DNA from: Bacillota bacterium
GTDB taxonomy: Bacteria > Bacillota > Limnochordia > DTU087
Direction of reading: 5' to 3'
NCBI GenBank assembly: GCA_012798695.1
Contig: JAAZMR010000012.1
Location: 1 to 63,451, forward strand
Length of the DNA: 63,451 bases
Under the pieces are notes generated by a model, which was given only the letters and a program-made list of their open reading frames with translations, had not been told where the DNA came from and searched no databases. The translations under genes were made by a program, and so were the position numbers. Shown here one piece after another: positions 62,819-63,451 of the stretch (positions are counted from its first letter, which is position 1; each line of letters starts with the position of its first letter).

Positions 62819-62830
62819 TACCTCACCTGA

Positions 62831-63440
62831 GATAGGTGGCGCAGTATCCTAGTCGATACACCCGTTTTCCAAGACGGGCCTAAAAATCCGTCAATGGCAT
62901 ATCGATGAAGTCCCTGGTGGTGGCTTCCGACGCCCAGTTGGGGGCTGTTGCTGGGGGTTAAGACGATGGGGCGATCTGCAATGGCATGCAGGCGTTGACC
63001 CTGTCGTCGCGGAGACCCAAGTTCGTGGAGAGAGCCTACTTATGATATAGGATGACTACGGCTTGGGGTAAAACCTGCACGTGATACACTGTAAGTAGGC
63101 GTGTTGGGTGCAGTGTAGCCTGCCTTGCGTGGGGCAGATGGGATGGTAGGTTCAAGTCCTGATTCGAAGGCCAAGAGGATGGGCCCGATGCTACCTGAAA
63201 ATCGCCCTGCTAGAGAGGCTAGAAAACGGGGTTGGTCGTTGAGGAAATCTCCTAGGCTGTTCCTTAGGAAGCGGACTGGGGATTGCAGTGTGGACTAAGT
63301 GGTAATCCAGCCTTACCTTTGGTAACAAGGTAAAACGGTTGGAAAGGAGAAATCGCCAGACCGGCGACGGTCTGGAGAACCGTTGGGAAAACCTGCTGGA
63401 CCTGAAGCCACAATCTTTACTCAATTCGTGGCCACCTATC
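62831..63440 (+). ncRNA. ole: OLE RNA (ornate, large, extremophilic RNA)
   Basis: A ~610-nt gene-free segment. GATAGGTGGC (62831-62840) is perfectly complementary to GCCACCTATC (63431-63440), closing the whole region, exactly 610 nt end to end. Inside are nested helices: TCGATA/TATCGA (62853-62905) around CCCGT/ACGGG; GCCTACTTA/TAAGTAGGC (63034-63100); TTACCTT/AAGGTAA (63313-63333); AACGGTT/AACCGTT (63334-63384) enclosing CCAGACC/GGTCTGG (63356-63375). Size, terminal pairing, promoter and location downstream of nusB-xseA-xseB-ispA match OLE RNA, which binds membrane protein OapA (with OapB and OapC) and aids stress tolerance in Gram-positive anaerobes and alkaliphiles. Established knowledge places oapA immediately downstream, just beyond this window. 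Identity rests on locus and structure, not a covariance search. Confidence 0.83.
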
Positions 63441-63451
63441 ACTAATACAGG

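Noticed and set aside
62831-63440. RNase P RNA, tmRNA or a group II intron for the large structured RNA
   Set aside because: No bacterial RNase P core motif, no tRNA-like acceptor end of tmRNA, and no domain V or 5' GTGYG boundary of a group II intron; locus and 610-nt closing helix fit OLE better.

Overview
The window reads as a chromosomal segment from an endospore-forming member of the Bacillota (Firmicutes), probably a deep Clostridia- or Limnochordia-like lineage. The reasons are a complete spoIIIAA-AH operon, an uninterrupted sigK with its pro-sequence, Firmicutes-type neighbourhoods (aspS / 6S RNA / tcdA / rarA / iscR-iscS-iscU-mnmA; alaS-ireB-ruvX-DUF1292-mltG-U32; aroQ-pepP-efp-spoIIIA-accBC-asp23-nusB-xseAB-ispA) and strong Shine-Dalgarno sites with frequent GTG/TTG starts. 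The exact taxon cannot be fixed from sequence reading alone. Every protein gene I accept lies on the + strand; no transposon, prophage, CRISPR array, tRNA or rRNA was seen.

Layout. 1-7.2 kb: lower glycolysis (pgk 3' part, tpiA, gpmI, eno), then secG and, behind a terminator and a consensus promoter, secD-secF. 7.2-24 kb: a phasin-like protein, an ABC1/UbiB kinase, a LapA-domain protein, recJ, apt, relA, dtd, an MBL hydrolase, a membrane-anchored parvulin foldase with TPRs, hisS, aspS, a 6S RNA, tcdA and rarA. 24-29 kb: iscR with a promoter/operator, iscS, iscU, mnmA, a YtxH protein and an AI-2E-family transporter. 29-39.5 kb: alaS and ireB, a two-gene insertion (membrane baseplate-J-like protein and a ferredoxin-tailed aldo/keto reductase), ruvX, DUF1292, mltG, U32 peptidase, sigK and yqeG. 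39.7-47.6 kb: tldD-pmbA and a shikimate block (aroC, an aroK-aroB fusion, an aroQ-pepP fusion frame) followed by efp. 47.6-57 kb: a zinc-ribbon protein, the spoIIIA operon, accB-accC, asp23-amaP-DUF2273. 57-63.4 kb: nusB, a TsaD paralogue, a 52-residue membrane protein, xseA-xseB-ispA, malic enzyme and a large structured RNA.

Main discoveries. (1) The right end, 62831-63440, has no gene but is closed by a perfect 10-bp terminal helix spanning exactly 610 nt. It has its own promoter and several nested helices and lies just downstream of xseA-xseB-ispA. This is the size and locus of OLE RNA, one of the largest structured bacterial non-coding RNAs. (2) aroQ and pepP share one open frame. At the junction is a correctly phased A AAA AAG slippery heptamer whose -1 frame ends at a TAG 45 nt later, just before a start codon and SD for pepP. 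That is the logic of the E. coli dnaX frameshift, although a natural indel or an assembly error in the homopolymers must be excluded. (3) A 20-codon leader ORF with an ideal SD ends 3 nt before the SD-less apt start. (4) A 52-aa membrane protein gene too short for usual ORF calling lies upstream of xseA. (5) An inverted repeat sits inside the iscR promoter spacer.
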